The translations under genes were made by a program, and so were the position numbers. A stretch of 64,000 nucleotides of DNA, from positions 5,456,001-5,520,000 of the forward strand of contig NZ_CP113529.1 in NCBI RefSeq assembly GCF_026723865.1. Reading direction: 5' to 3'. Below, piece by piece: positions 7,542-17,492 of this stretch. Source of the DNA: Mycobacterium sp. Aquia_216. Lineage in GTDB: Bacteria; Actinomycetota; Actinomycetes; Mycobacteriales; Mycobacteriaceae. Within the stretch, counting starts at the first letter, position 1; every line of letters starts with the position of its first letter. Under the pieces are notes generated by a model that saw only the letters and a list, made by a program, of their open reading frames with translations, was not told the DNA's origin and ran no database searches.

Positions 7542-9944
7542 CTAGTCGGCCTCATCGGTCTGGTCGGCCCGCCACAACCGGGGTTCGATGCCGAGCATCC
7601 TGGCCCGGATCCACCATGCGGCCTCGATCGCCACGGCGCCCAGCACGCCGATCCCCAGCGCCGTAGATGTCACGGTCAGATTCGTCGGGTCGAGCAGAAA
7701 CTTCTGCTGCGCCAGCGGGATGCCGAAGATCGCGACGTAGGCCAGGCCGCAGGCAGTGATCAGCGCGACCCGCCACCACTGGTAGGGGCGCGCCACCACC
7801 GCCAGCACCCAAAGTGCGGTCACCAGCAGGGTGATCAGTGCGGCGGTCGACGCTTGCTCCTGTTCGATAAACGTGGCGTGGCGGCCCCGGTAGGCCACCA
7901 GGTAGGAGACGAAAGTTGTGGTGCCGACGACCAATCCGGACGGCAGCGCCGATATCAGCACGCGGCGCACGAAGCCGGGATAGGCACGCTCGTTGTTGGG
8001 GGCCAGCGACAGGATGAACGACGGGATGCCGATGGTGAACCACGCGGCGATGGTGACGTGGATCGGCTGAAACGGGTAGAGCAGCGGATCCGCCTTGAGC
8101 GGCTTGGACAACAGGCATTCGATGCCCACGAACAATGCCAGTAGCACCGAGTACACCGTCTTTGTCAGAAACAGGTTGGCAACCCGCTCGATGTTGCCGA
8201 TGACCCGACGGCCCTCGCCGACGACGTAGGGAAGCGTCGCGAACTTGTTGTCCAGCAACACAATCTGCGCCACCGCTCGCGATGCCGGGCTGCCGGCACC
8301 CATCGCCACGCCGATGTCGGCGTCCTTGAGGGCCAGCACGTCGTTGACGCCGTCGCCGGTCATCGCCACGGTGTGGCCGTGCGCCTGCAAAGCGTGCACG
8401 ATGGCCCGCTTCTGATCGGGCCGCACCCGGCCGAAGGTGGTGTAGGCCTCCAGCGTGTCGGCCAATTCGCCTGCCTCCGTTGGTAGTTGACGTGCGTCCA
8501 TTGCCTCGCCATGCAGTCCGAGCTTGGCCGCTACAGCACCGACCGATACCGCGTTGTCACCGGAGATCACCTTCACCGAAACATTCTGGGCAGCAAAGTA
8601 TTCCACTGTTTCACGAGCGTCCGGGCGCACCTTCTGCTCCAGCACCACCAACGCGACCGGCGTAACCTGCCCCGGAGCATTCGAGTCATCCACAGCGACA
8701 TCGGCGGCACCGAGCAACAGGACCCGCATCCCCCGCGCCCCGATCCGTTCAGCCTGCGCGGCGGCCGCCGAGCCCGGGTCAAGCAAAACGTCCGGCGCGC
8801 CGATCACCCAGTTGCCGTGATTGGAATAGGACACCCCGCTCCATTTGGTTGCCGACTTGAAAGGCGCTGTGGCCGTGCTGATCCAGCCGGTCGGCTGGTC
8901 AAAGGTCTCGGCAATCGCCTGCATGCTGGCATTCGGGCGCGGGTCGGCCGCGGCCAGCGCGCCCAGCGCATCTGCGATGGTCGCCGCCTGCGGGGCGGCG
9001 AGTTCGGCGACATCGGAGACCCGCATACCGCTTTCGGTCAGGGTGCCCGTCTTGTCGGCACACACCACATCGACGCGGGCCAAACCCTCGATCGCGGGCA
9101 ATTCCTGTACCAGGCAACGACGCTGACCGAGCCTGATGACTCCGACCGCGAATGCGATCGAGGTCATCAGCACCAAGCCCTCGGGAACCATCGGCACCAG
9201 CGCACCCACCGTCCGCAGCACGGACTGCTGCCACCCCGCATGTGTGGTGAACAGCTGCGTGTAGATCGTCAGCAGCCCAGCCGGCACCAGCAGGTAGGTG
9301 ATGAATTGCAGAATCCGGTTAATTCCGTTGCGCAGTTCGGATTTCACCAGCGTGAACTTGCTGGCATTTTCGGCGAGCTGGGCGGCATAAGCCGCCGGGC
9401 CGACCTTGGTGGCGCGATAGGCACCGGTGCCGGCGACGACGAAACTCCCGGACATGACCGGATCGCCGGCGCGCTTGGCGATCGGGTCCGCCTCACCGGT
9501 CAGCAGCGATTCGTCGACCTCCAGGTTGTCTTCCTCGAGAACCTCGCCGTCGACCACGATCTGATCGCCCGGACCGAGCTCGATTACGTCGCCGAGCACC
9601 ACCTCGGCAGGCAACAGCGTTCGAGTCCCGGATCGCCTGCGCACCAATGGTTTCGCCTGCCCGACGATCGCCAGCTTGTCCAGCGTCCGCTTAGCGCGAA
9701 TCTCCTGGACCATCCCGATGACACTGTTGGCGATGATGAGCAGGCCGAACAGCCCGTTGATGATCGAACCGGTCGCCAGCACGATTGCCAGCAGCACGCC
9801 CAGGATCGCGTTGATCCGGGTGAAGACGTTGGCGCGAACGATCTCCGTGGTGCTGCGGGCGGCGTGTGCCGGAACCGCGTTGCTGTTGCCCTCGGCTACC
9901 CGCTGCGCCACCTCGGTGTCGGTTAGGCCTGAGGCGGCATTCAT
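7542..9944 (-). CDS. ctpE: P-type cation ATPase CtpE
   Basis: 800 residues. E1-E2 ATPase landmarks are all present: the actuator L-L-T-G-E-A, the phosphorylation loop C-A-D-K-T-G-T-L-T with its aspartate, and the hinge M-T-G-D-G-V-N-D. The C-terminal membrane segments are also present. Membrane helices in the N-terminal quarter flank the actuator, and P-E-G-L lies in the conserved M4 position. Mycobacterial CtpE is reported to take up Ca2+. Its ATG overlaps the stop of the upstream beta-lactamase-like lipoprotein gene as ATGA (9941-9944), so the two are translationally coupled. Gene order matches Rv0908-Rv0907. No truncation or lost catalytic residue was seen. Confidence 0.95.
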   Translation of the reverse strand: MNAASGLTDTEVAQRVAEGNSNAVPAHAARSTTEIVRANVFTRINAILGVLLAIVLATGSIINGLFGLLIIANSVIGMVQEIRAKRTLDKLAIVGQAKPLVRRRSGTRTLLPAEVVLGDVIELGPGDQIVVDGEVLEEDNLEVDESLLTGEADPIAKRAGDPVMSGSFVVAGTGAYRATKVGPAAYAAQLAENASKFTLVKSELRNGINRILQFITYLLVPAGLLTIYTQLFTTHAGWQQSVLRTVGALVPMVPEGLVLMTSIAFAVGVIRLGQRRCLVQELPAIEGLARVDVVCADKTGTLTESGMRVSDVAELAAPQAATIADALGALAAADPRPNASMQAIAETFDQPTGWISTATAPFKSATKWSGVSYSNHGNWVIGAPDVLLDPGSAAAAQAERIGARGMRVLLLGAADVAVDDSNAPGQVTPVALVVLEQKVRPDARETVEYFAAQNVSVKVISGDNAVSVGAVAAKLGLHGEAMDARQLPTEAGELADTLEAYTTFGRVRPDQKRAIVHALQAHGHTVAMTGDGVNDVLALKDADIGVAMGAGSPASRAVAQIVLLDNKFATLPYVVGEGRRVIGNIERVANLFLTKTVYSVLLALFVGIECLLSKPLKADPLLYPFQPIHVTIAAWFTIGIPSFILSLAPNNERAYPGFVRRVLISALPSGLVVGTTTFVSYLVAYRGRHATFIEQEQASTAALITLLVTALWVLAVVARPYQWWRVALITACGLAYVAIFGIPLAQQKFLLDPTNLTVTSTALGIGVLGAVAIEAAWWIRARMLGIEPRLWRADQTDEAD

Positions 9945-11533
9945 CGGGTGAACGTTCCCAGCTTATCGGCGTCGTAGTACTCCAGGTTCAGCGTGGCGCC
10001 GGGGAACCCGGAAAATACAGCCTTGGATATCGTTCCGGGCGGCGCATTTTCGTTGGTTATCGAGAACGTGAAGGTATCGCCGTCCCAGTGCGTGAGAGGG
10101 GCCGTCTGATTCTTCGGACCCAGTGCTAGCTGAAGTTGCCCGTTGTTTTGGGTCACGACGGCCGGACCCCAGTAGTCGCTGGCGTAGACGCCGAGGTAGT
10201 CGGTGAGCGGCCGGGCCGGCGCGGGGTCGGCGGGGGGCTGCTTGCCGACCAGTGAGCCCTCCGCGTTGTTCATCCAGCCGAGTGCATGGTTGTACAGGGC
10301 CGGCCAATCCTCGCGAATTTGCCCGTACTGCACCAGATCCATGAATTGCGCGGTCAGCGCTTCGGGAATGCCGTACGGCGCACCGTTGGTCAGCGCGATG
10401 ATGCCGACGTCCACCGACGGCAGCACGACAAAATTGGTTGCCGCGCCCGACGAGAAGCCGCCGGAGTGGCTGTACTCGGTACGCCCCGACGAGGTCACCG
10501 AGGCGTTGAATCCGTGACCGTAGTTGCCGGCCCGGGCCTTCGGCGACGATGCGGGCATCGAAACGACTTGCGGGGTGATCGCGGGCAGCAGCGCCTCGGG
10601 CGATGTGATCTGTTGGCCGTTGTAACTTCCGTCGGCCATCACCATCGTCAGCCAGCGGGCCATGTCGTTGATCGACGAACTCACGCCACCCGCCGGCGTT
10701 TCCGCATCCGGATCGCGCTGGAAGCGTGGCTCCCACTTGTCCCCCACCTTGACGTGCAGCACCGCGTGATTGGGCCTGGCCACATAATCGGCGTACCTCG
10801 AACTCGTCGACGCCATACCCAATGGGCGGTACAGCACCTCGTCGGAGAGGTCCTCCCACGGTTTACCCGCGGCGGCCGCCACCGCCTCGGCAGCTGCGGT
10901 CAAGCCAAAGTTGGTATAGGCGTAGCTATTTCGAAAAGGAGCCAGCGGCAAATACTTCAGTCGCTCCAGCACTTGCCGGCGGTCGTACCCGAGATCCTCC
11001 AGCTTGTCGCCGGCGTGGTCGGGCAGCCCGGAGCGGTGCGAGTACAGGTCGGCGACGGTCGCATGGCTTGTGACGTAGGGATCCGACAGCGCGAACCACG
11101 GCAGCTTGGCGACCACCGGCGTGTCCCAGGTGATGACGTTGTTGGTCACCTCATGCGCGACCACGGTCGCGCCAACCGATTTCGACACCGATGCCAGCTG
11201 GAAGACGGTGTCAGCGTCGACCATGTTGTCTTGGCCGTTGCCCTTGCTTGCATCCTTCAGGCCGAAACCTTTGGCGTACACCGCTTTTCCACCGCGCACG
11301 ACGGCCACGGAGATGCCCGGGACGCCGGTGTTCCGCATCAAGTCATTGACCAGGCCGTCGACCTTCGAGATGGCGTCGTCGATGCGGCCGGGCGGAATGT
11401 CCAGACCCGACACTTCGTTGGGAGGCGCCTCAGACAACGCGGCGGGCGGGATCGATATGGGGTGCCCGGAGCCGCATGCGACCAACGCCAGCAAAACCAC
11501 CACGACCGCGGCGAGGGCCGCGCGTTTCGTCAT
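9941..11533 (-). CDS. serine beta-lactamase-like lipoprotein (Rv0907-like)
   Basis: 530 residues from the ATG at 11533. This start gives a textbook lipoprotein signal: K-R, a hydrophobic core and the lipobox L-V-A-C with C20 as the lipidated residue. A longer open frame to 11746 has no signal sequence and runs into the divergent mug gene, so it is rejected. The beta-lactamase/PBP class C fold is shown by the S-V-S-K motif (S115, K118), Y-T-N near residue 208 and H-S-G-G near residue 355. A C-terminal extension of about 130 residues follows. It would be an anchored serine hydrolase (esterase or D-Ala peptidase-like); true beta-lactamase activity is not implied. It is coupled to ctpE by a 4-bp overlap. 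Confidence 0.9.
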   Translation of the reverse strand: MTKRAALAAVVVVLLALVACGSGHPISIPPAALSEAPPNEVSGLDIPPGRIDDAISKVDGLVNDLMRNTGVPGISVAVVRGGKAVYAKGFGLKDASKGNGQDNMVDADTVFQLASVSKSVGATVVAHEVTNNVITWDTPVVAKLPWFALSDPYVTSHATVADLYSHRSGLPDHAGDKLEDLGYDRRQVLERLKYLPLAPFRNSYAYTNFGLTAAAEAVAAAAGKPWEDLSDEVLYRPLGMASTSSRYADYVARPNHAVLHVKVGDKWEPRFQRDPDAETPAGGVSSSINDMARWLTMVMADGSYNGQQITSPEALLPAITPQVVSMPASSPKARAGNYGHGFNASVTSSGRTEYSHSGGFSSGAATNFVVLPSVDVGIIALTNGAPYGIPEALTAQFMDLVQYGQIREDWPALYNHALGWMNNAEGSLVGKQPPADPAPARPLTDYLGVYASDYWGPAVVTQNNGQLQLALGPKNQTAPLTHWDGDTFTFSITNENAPPGTISKAVFSGFPGATLNLEYYDADKLGTFTR

Positions 11534-11656
11534 GCTCGCAGACTTTAGCCCTCGAACGCGGCTGCGGATGCTCTCGGCGCCATGTCGACATGGCCGGCAC
11601 ACCGGCGAGCCTACGATAGGCGCGTCACGTGTTTGTCTGATGGGGGTATCGACAGG

Positions 11657-12190
11657 ATGCACTATGAACCGGACATCCTCGCCCCGGGTCTCGACATCGT
11701 CTTCTGTGGCGTGAACCCGGCAACTACTGCCGCTGCCGACGGCCACAACTTCTCCAACCGCAGCAACCGTTTTTGGTCCGTACTGCAGCTGGCCGGATTC
11801 ACCGACACACGATTACGGCCAGAAGATGAGCGCCGATTACTCGACTACGGTTGCGGCATCACCGCGGTCGTCGGTCGACCGACCCGACGGGCCAGCGATG
11901 TGGCGACGGAAGAGTTCCGCCGTGCCCGGCCCGAGTTCGAAGCCAAGATGCGGCGCTACGCACCACGAGCGATCGGCTTCCTCGGGAAACGTGCCCTGGC
12001 GGGGATGACGGGCGCATCGAAAATCGCCTGGGGTCTGTATACGCCCGGGTTTGCCGACTCCGCGGCGTGGGTGCTGCCCAACCCAAGCGGCCTCAACAGA
12101 GGATTCACCCTCGATGATCTTGCCAACGCGTACTCCGAACTACGTTGTGCGCTCACCGAATCCGGTTCTGCAGTCGCCACCACGGGTTGA
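11657..12190 (+). CDS. mug: G/U mismatch-specific uracil-DNA glycosylase, Mug family
   Basis: 177 residues. Mug enzymes excise uracil, thymine or ethenocytosine from mispairs in DNA. The water-activating motif G-V-N-P-A (residues 18-22), F-S-N-R-S-N-R-F-W (32-40) and L-P-N-P-S-G-L-N-R near residue 140 match Mug closely. The ATG at 11657 (after GACAGG) gives the family length; upstream in-frame codons overlap the divergent lipoprotein leader and look non-coding. The gene has no counterpart between Rv0906 and Rv0907 in M. tuberculosis, so it is an insertion or an ancestral gene lost there. Its 3' end overlaps the convergent metallo-hydrolase gene by 38 bp. Confidence 0.9.
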   Translation: MHYEPDILAPGLDIVFCGVNPATTAAADGHNFSNRSNRFWSVLQLAGFTDTRLRPEDERRLLDYGCGITAVVGRPTRRASDVATEEFRRARPEFEAKMRRYAPRAIGFLGKRALAGMTGASKIAWGLYTPGFADSAAWVLPNPSGLNRGFTLDDLANAYSELRCALTESGSAVATTG

Positions 12191-13286
12191 ATCGGGGCGG
12201 TCCGGTCGGATCCAGGCGCTGACCGGGCGCGGGAACCGCCACCGTGACGCCGGCGGTTTCCGCGGCCGCGAGCATGCGCTCGACCGGCTCGGCCCACGGG
12301 TGCGGTGCCAGCCGGAAGGTGCCCCAGTGGATGGGCACCAAAACCGCGGATCCGGCTGCTGTGAGATCCAGATGCGCTCGGACCGCCTCCTCCGGATTCA
12401 TGTGGATGTCCGGCCAGCCAGGGTTATAGGCGCCAATCGGCAGCAGGGTCAGATCAAACGGGCCGTGCTCGGCGCCGATCTGCTCGAAGCTCTTCGTGTA
12501 GCCGGTATCCCCGCCGAAATAGGCCCGATGACTGGGACCGATGATTCCCCAGGAGGCCCACAGCGTGGTGTTGCGATCCAGGAAACGACCCGAAAAGTGC
12601 CGTGCCGGTAGGCAGATCAGGGTCAATTCGTCGACGTGACCGTTTTCATTCCAGTCGAGTTCGACGATGCGATGTGCCGGGACGCCCCACGCGCGCAAAT
12701 GGGCACCCACGCCGAGCGGCACGAAGAACGGCGCCCGCTGGGTGCGGGTGAGCGCGACGACGGTGTCGATGTCGAGATGGTCGTAGTGGTCATGGCTGAT
12801 CACCACGGCATCGACGGCAGGCAGCGCTTCGAGCTCGACCGGGGGCGGATGCAGCCGCTCCGGGCCGATCACGTCCGACGGCGAGCAGCGGTGACTCCAC
12901 ACCGGATCGGTGAGCACTCGGTAACCGTCGATCTCCAGCAGGGCGGTGGAGTGGCCCAGCCAGCTGACGGCCAATCGGCCGGGGTCGGCGTCGAATGTCC
13001 CGGGCGCGGCTAGCGGGATCGGCGCGGTCGGGCGGCTCCCACCGCGTCCACCCACGAGCTCCCACGCGATCAGCGCGAACTGCTCACGGTCCAGGTTCAC
13101 ATTCGAGGCGGGGTCAATGTTGACGAAGACTCCGTCATGGAAATTGGGCGAGTGCTGCGTCACCGCCCGGATGGAGGACGGGTCGGCCCCGAGCGCCGCC
13201 GGCGCCCCGTGCAGCGCGCGCAGCACCCACCCGCCTGCGGCGAGCGTGACCGTGCCGGCGGCCAAGCGCAGTGCTGCGGGCACCAT
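12153..13286 (-). CDS. metallo-beta-lactamase-fold hydrolase (Rv0906-like, NAPE-PLD type)
   Basis: 377 residues. The zinc-binding motif H-D-H-Y-D-H-L-D is near residue 167 and further metal ligands appear in C-L-P-A-R-H-F-S-G-R, F-G-G-D-T-G-Y and P-I-H-W-G-T-F. This arrangement matches the UlaG/N-acyl-phosphatidylethanolamine phospholipase D-like group. A hydrophobic N-terminus (A-A-L-R-L-A-A-G-T-V-T-L-A-A-G-G-W) suggests a membrane anchor or signal. Substrate unknown, probably a phosphodiester or lipid. It starts 5 bp after the echA6 stop, so it is likely cotranscribed with echA6. Confidence 0.9.
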   Translation of the reverse strand: MVPAALRLAAGTVTLAAGGWVLRALHGAPAALGADPSSIRAVTQHSPNFHDGVFVNIDPASNVNLDREQFALIAWELVGGRGGSRPTAPIPLAAPGTFDADPGRLAVSWLGHSTALLEIDGYRVLTDPVWSHRCSPSDVIGPERLHPPPVELEALPAVDAVVISHDHYDHLDIDTVVALTRTQRAPFFVPLGVGAHLRAWGVPAHRIVELDWNENGHVDELTLICLPARHFSGRFLDRNTTLWASWGIIGPSHRAYFGGDTGYTKSFEQIGAEHGPFDLTLLPIGAYNPGWPDIHMNPEEAVRAHLDLTAAGSAVLVPIHWGTFRLAPHPWAEPVERMLAAAETAGVTVAVPAPGQRLDPTGPPRFNPWWRLQNRIR

Positions 13287-13291
13287 GTCCG

Positions 13292-14023
13292 TCAGGCTCC
13301 CTGGAACCTCGGCGGACGCTTCTCCACCCGGGCGACTTGCGCTTCGATGACGTCCTGGCTGCCCCAGGCCTTGTCAAAGAGTTCCTTATGCACTGGCGAG
13401 GCCTCCTCGATCGAACCGTCGTCGTTGAGTACCCGCTTAGCGTGCTGGATCGCCAGCGGCGCCAGCCCGGAGATCTCGGCACCCCAGGCCTGGGCATCGT
13501 CCAGCGTCCCGATCCGGTTGGCCATTCCCGTCTGCAGCGCCGTCTCGGCGGTCAACTTTTCCGCCGCCAGCAGCATCGCCCGGGCCCGGCCGTGGCCGAC
13601 CAGCGACGACAGTCGTCGGATGCTCCAGTTATCAAGCGCGAGACCGTACTTCGAAGTCGGAAACTGGAAGAACGCATCCGCAGCGACGACCCGCAGATCA
13701 CATTGCATGGCCAACTGCAGGCCAGCACCGATGGCGGGACCGTTGATGGCACCGATCACCGGGATGGGAGCCGCATCCAACACCTTGTGCAGCTCGATCA
13801 GCCGGTCGGGGTAGTCGGCCGCAAACGCGTCGCCGCTCAGGTCCGCGCCGGCGCAGAACACCGTGCCCTGGCCGGTCAGCACGATCGCACGGGTGGACCC
13901 GTCACCGGACTTCAGCACGGCCTCGCGCAGCTCGTCGACGAGCTCTGAGTTCAGGGCGTTGCGCCGCTCCGGGCGCTGCAACTCGATGGTCATAACCGCT
14001 TCGACCTGCGTAATACCGATCAT
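13292..14023 (-). CDS. echA6: EchA6, non-catalytic enoyl-CoA hydratase-fold acyl-CoA carrier
   Basis: 243 residues, the same length as Rv0905 and nearly identical in remembered sequence (M-I-G-I-T-Q-x-E-A-V, then [11 protein letters not shown]). Crotonase-fold marks include [10 protein letters not shown] and the oxyanion-hole region [11 protein letters not shown]. EchA6 of M. tuberculosis binds acyl-CoA, supplies the FAS-II/mycolate pathway and lacks the usual hydratase glutamates; it is the target of THPP inhibitors. The ATG is 27 bp from the divergent accD3 start, so the two share a very short promoter region. Confidence 0.95.
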   Translation of the reverse strand: MIGITQVEAVMTIELQRPERRNALNSELVDELREAVLKSGDGSTRAIVLTGQGTVFCAGADLSGDAFAADYPDRLIELHKVLDAAPIPVIGAINGPAIGAGLQLAMQCDLRVVAADAFFQFPTSKYGLALDNWSIRRLSSLVGHGRARAMLLAAEKLTAETALQTGMANRIGTLDDAQAWGAEISGLAPLAIQHAKRVLNDDGSIEEASPVHKELFDKAWGSQDVIEAQVARVEKRPPRFQGA

Positions 14024-14050
14024 GGCCGTCAGCCTATATAGCCTCGACGC
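14024..14050. promoter_or_regulatory. 27-bp bidirectional promoter region between echA6 and accD3
   Basis: Only 27 bases separate the two starts. The palindromic hexamer TATATA (14035-14040) can act as a -10-like element on both strands, placing either transcript start within a few bases of the start codon. Both mRNAs may therefore be leaderless or nearly so; no ribosome binding site precedes the accD3 GTG. Inferred from position and composition only. Confidence 0.35.
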
Positions 14051-15523
14051 GTGAGTCGCATCACGACCGAAGAACTGCAGGATGCGGTGCTGGACGAGGG
14101 CTCCTTCGTCAGTTGGGACAGCGAGCCGCTGGAGCTACCAATCGGCGCGGCCTACGCGGCCGAGCTCGCCGACGCCCGGGCCGCCACCGGCCTGGACGAA
14201 GCGGTGCTGACCGGCGAGGGACGAATATTCGGCCGCCGGGTGGCGGTCGTGGTCTGCGAGTTCAGCTTCCTCGGTGGGTCGATCGGGGTCGCGGCGGCCG
14301 AACGGATCACCAGCGCCGTGCAGCGCGCCACGGCCGAGCGGCTCCCGCTGCTGGCCTCGCCGAGCTCCGGGGGCACCCGCATGCAAGAGGGCACCGTCGC
14401 GTTTCTGCAGATGGTCAAGATCGCCGCGGCCGTCAGACTGCACAAGCAGGCGCACCTGCCGTACCTCGTCTACCTGCGGAACCCGACGACCGGCGGGGTT
14501 TTCGCGTCGTGGGGATCGCTCGGCCACATCACCGTCGCCGAGCCGGGTGCGCTGATCGGCTTTCTCGGGCCGCGGGTGTACGAGCTGCTCTACGGCGAGC
14601 CGTTCCCGACGGGCATCCAGACCGCGGAAAACCTGCAGCGGCACGGCGTGATCGACGGCGTCGTCGCCATCGACGCGCTGCGCCGGACGGTGGACCGCGC
14701 CCTGACGGTCATCGCCGACCCGCCCGAGCCGCTGCCCGGCCCGCGGGCAGGCGAATCGATACCCGATGTGCCGGCGTGGGATTCGGTGGTCGCATCGCGA
14801 CGGCCCGACCGGCCGGGAGTCGGCCACCTGCTGCGGCACGGCGCCACCGACCGGGTGCTGTTGTCCGGAACCGGCAGCGGGGAGGCGGCGACCACCTTGT
14901 TGGCGCTGGCCCGATTCGCCGGCCAGCCCGCGGTGGTCCTCGGTCAGCAGCGCCTCACCGGCGGGCTCGTCGGGCCCGCGTCGTTGCGGGAAGCGCGCCG
15001 TGGCATGGCACTGGCCGCCGAACTGCGGCTGCCGTTGGTCTTGGTGATCGACACCGCCGGCCCCGCGCTGTCGGCCGAAGCCGAGCAGGATGGGCTGGCC
15101 GGCCAGATCGCCCACTGCGTGGCCGAGCTGGTGACGCTGGATACCCCGACGGTCTCGGTTCTGCTGGGCCAGGGCAGCGGCGGCCCGGCACTGGCGATGG
15201 TGCCCGCCGACCGCGTGCTGGCGGCGCTGCACGGCTGGCTGGCCCCGCTGCCGCCCGAGGGCGCCAGCGCCATCGTCTTCCGCGATACCGATCACGCGCC
15301 CGAACTTGCGGCGGACCAAGGCATTCGGTCGGCCGACCTGCTGCGGTCCGGGATCGTCGACGCCATCGTGCCCGAGCACCCCGATGCCGCCGACGAGCCG
15401 ATCGAATTCTCCCAGCGGCTGTCCGGCGCGATTGCCGCAGAGGTCCACGCGCTGCGCGACATACCCGGCGCCCAGCGCATCGCCGAACGGCTACGACGCT
15501 ACCGCGGCATCGGATTGCCTTGA
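14051..15523 (+). CDS. accD3: acyl-CoA carboxylase carboxyltransferase subunit AccD3
   Basis: 490 residues with two crotonase-like carboxyltransferase halves. The first has [12 protein letters not shown] (about 107-118) and the second a long domain around residues 265-480. The family transfers CO2 from biotin to acyl-CoA and needs an AccA biotin subunit encoded elsewhere. Length and order beside echA6 match Rv0904c. The start is a GTG (14051) without a visible ribosome binding site, consistent with a leaderless message. In M. tuberculosis prrA follows directly; here a 4-kb ABC exporter operon on the other strand separates them. Confidence 0.93.
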   Translation: MSRITTEELQDAVLDEGSFVSWDSEPLELPIGAAYAAELADARAATGLDEAVLTGEGRIFGRRVAVVVCEFSFLGGSIGVAAAERITSAVQRATAERLPLLASPSSGGTRMQEGTVAFLQMVKIAAAVRLHKQAHLPYLVYLRNPTTGGVFASWGSLGHITVAEPGALIGFLGPRVYELLYGEPFPTGIQTAENLQRHGVIDGVVAIDALRRTVDRALTVIADPPEPLPGPRAGESIPDVPAWDSVVASRRPDRPGVGHLLRHGATDRVLLSGTGSGEAATTLLALARFAGQPAVVLGQQRLTGGLVGPASLREARRGMALAAELRLPLVLVIDTAGPALSAEAEQDGLAGQIAHCVAELVTLDTPTVSVLLGQGSGGPALAMVPADRVLAALHGWLAPLPPEGASAIVFRDTDHAPELAADQGIRSADLLRSGIVDAIVPEHPDAADEPIEFSQRLSGAIAAEVHALRDIPGAQRIAERLRRYRGIGLP

Positions 15524-15551
15524 GGCACTTGGTGGTAACCGCTACGAACCA

Positions 15552-17492
15552 CTACGCCCGATCCGTAACGCGGTAATGCGCCTGGCCGCGCGGGTTCCCG
15601 CTGTGCGACGGCAGCTGGCGTTGCAGTTGAGCGGCTTGCGGTACGGCCGACGTGCCACCGCAGCGCCGCGGCGTGCGCTCGCCGTGGTGGATCAGATCGG
15701 CGGGCGTGCCGTCGGCGACAATTTGGCCCTGCTCTCCCAGCACCAGCACTCGGTCGGCGTTTTCGACCACATCCAACCGGTGGGCGATGATCAGGGCGGT
15801 GCGGCCGGCGAGCACGGTCGCTAACGCGTGTTGCACCATGCGCTCGCCGGGGACATCCAGCGCCGACGTCGCCTCGTCCACGATCAGCACCGCCGAGTCG
15901 GCCAGCAACGCACGCGACAGGGCAATCAGCTGACGCTGTCCCGCCGACAGCTGCACGCCACCGTTGCTGACCTCGGTCTGATACCCCCCGGGCAATGCGG
16001 CGATGAAGAGGTCCGCACCGATTGCCGCGGCCGCATCCCTGACCTCCGCATCGGTGGCATCGGGCCGGCCAAACCGGATGTTGTCGGCGATCGTGCCGGT
16101 GAACAAGAAGCTCTCCTGCGCGACCAGCACGACATTGCGGCGCAAATCGCTGTGCGCGAGGTCGCGAAGATCGACGCCGTCCAGGGTGATCGATCCGGAC
16201 GTCGGGTCGTAGAACCTGGCCAGCAATTTGCCGATGGTGGATTTGCCGGTACCGCTGCGTCCGACCACTGCGACCGTCTGACCGGCCGGCACCGTCACCG
16301 ACAGCCCGCAAAGGACCGGCCGGCCGGGCCCGTAGCTGAAATGAACGTCGTCGAAAACGACCGTGCCAGCGGCAAAGTCGGTCGCGCGAGCGCCACCGCA
16401 ACGCGCCAACGGAATCTCCGGTTCCGCGATTGCCGGACGGGTGTTGAGCGCGGCGGCCAACTTCTCCAGCGCCGACGTCGCGGCCTGAAAGGCGTTGAAG
16501 AAATGGGTGATCTCGTGCAGCGGCTCGAAAAACATGCGCAGGTAGAGCAGAAAAGCAGCGAACGTGCCCAGCGTCATCTCACCATTGAGCACCCGGCTGC
16601 CGCCGTACAGAATCACCACTCCGGTGGTGATGTTGCCGATCACCTTCACACCAGGGGTGAAGATCGCCATGAGTTTGAACGCCTTCTCCAGGATCGCCCG
16701 GTACTGGTTGGCGATGTCCTCGAAAACCACCTGGGTCCTGGGCTCGTGCCGGTAGGCCTGCAGCGCCTTGATGCCCGCCATCGTCTCGACGAACTGCATG
16801 ATCACCAGCGCGGTGCATTCGCGCACCTCACCGTAGGTTCTGGCCGATTGCAGACGGAACCACACGCCCAGGACCAGCAAGATCGGGAACACCGCCAGGC
16901 ACATCAGCCCGAGTCGCCAGTCGAGGACGACCAGCAAGACGGCAATTCCCACTGGCGTGAGAGCGGCGGTGATCAGGCAATCGAATCCGGCGAACAACAT
17001 GTCGTCAACGGCTTCGACGTCGTTGGTCAGCCGGGCCACCACCCGGCCGGTGGTGTAGCGCTCGTGAAACGCGATGTCGAGCCGCTGAAAGTGCCGGAAT
17101 ACACGACGACGCAGGTCCAGCAACACTTGCTGACGGAGCCGGCCGGCACGGTTCAGGAATAGCCAGCGGCTGATGCCGTGTACCACCACCACTGCGCACA
17201 GCGCGCCGACGATAACCACCAGCCCGCGCGCCGAACCGCCGTGTGTGATTGCCGGAATTCCGCGGTCGATGCCGCGCCGAACCAGCATTGGAACCGATAG
17301 CCGCGCAGTGTTTTCCAACAGCGCGACGCCCAAGAGTAGCGCGAGGGTCAGCACGTGCGGGCGCATCAACGAGCCCAGCAGGGCCCGCGCGTCCCGCCCA
17401 CGGGCGTGGGTCTCGTCGACGGCTGGTCCGTGATAGCCGTGGTCCGCTTCGCCCACGTCGATCGAGATGGGCCTGGTGTCCAGCACGGTCAT
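15552..17492 (-). CDS. ABC exporter half-transporter with canonical catalytic site
   Basis: 646 residues: about 65 N-terminal cytoplasmic residues, six membrane helices (about 55-330) and a nucleotide-binding domain (about 380-600). Walker A is G-R-S-G-T-G-K-S-T; Walker B is L-I-V-D-E-A with the catalytic glutamate; the H-loop is A-H-R-L. The signature, however, is L-S-A-G-Q, not L-S-G-G-Q. It is coupled to the 664-residue partner by an ATGA overlap at 17489-17492. Together they look like the two halves of M. tuberculosis Rv0194, a single-chain multidrug exporter, encoded as separate proteins. Expected role: ATP-driven export of a lipid or hydrophobic compound. The C-terminal 45 residues are Gln/Arg-rich and dispensable-looking. 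Confidence 0.9.
   Translation of the reverse strand: MTVLDTRPISIDVGEADHGYHGPAVDETHARGRDARALLGSLMRPHVLTLALLLGVALLENTARLSVPMLVRRGIDRGIPAITHGGSARGLVVIVGALCAVVVVHGISRWLFLNRAGRLRQQVLLDLRRRVFRHFQRLDIAFHERYTTGRVVARLTNDVEAVDDMLFAGFDCLITAALTPVGIAVLLVVLDWRLGLMCLAVFPILLVLGVWFRLQSARTYGEVRECTALVIMQFVETMAGIKALQAYRHEPRTQVVFEDIANQYRAILEKAFKLMAIFTPGVKVIGNITTGVVILYGGSRVLNGEMTLGTFAAFLLYLRMFFEPLHEITHFFNAFQAATSALEKLAAALNTRPAIAEPEIPLARCGGARATDFAAGTVVFDDVHFSYGPGRPVLCGLSVTVPAGQTVAVVGRSGTGKSTIGKLLARFYDPTSGSITLDGVDLRDLAHSDLRRNVVLVAQESFLFTGTIADNIRFGRPDATDAEVRDAAAAIGADLFIAALPGGYQTEVSNGGVQLSAGQRQLIALSRALLADSAVLIVDEATSALDVPGERMVQHALATVLAGRTALIIAHRLDVVENADRVLVLGEQGQIVADGTPADLIHHGERTPRRCGGTSAVPQAAQLQRQLPSHSGNPRGQAHYRVTDRA

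Noticed and set aside
7448..7555. N-terminal extension of the Rv0909-like protein
   Set aside because: The ATG at 7447 has a strong ribosome binding site and gives the conserved 59-residue length; the extension would run into the end of ctpE.
11534..11746. 71-residue extension of the beta-lactamase-like lipoprotein
   Set aside because: It would bury the lipoprotein signal inside the protein and overlaps the divergent mug gene.
14135..15448. 437-codon minus-strand frame opposite accD3
   Set aside because: accD3 is conserved and complete; the antisense product is Arg/Gly/Gln-rich low-complexity sequence.
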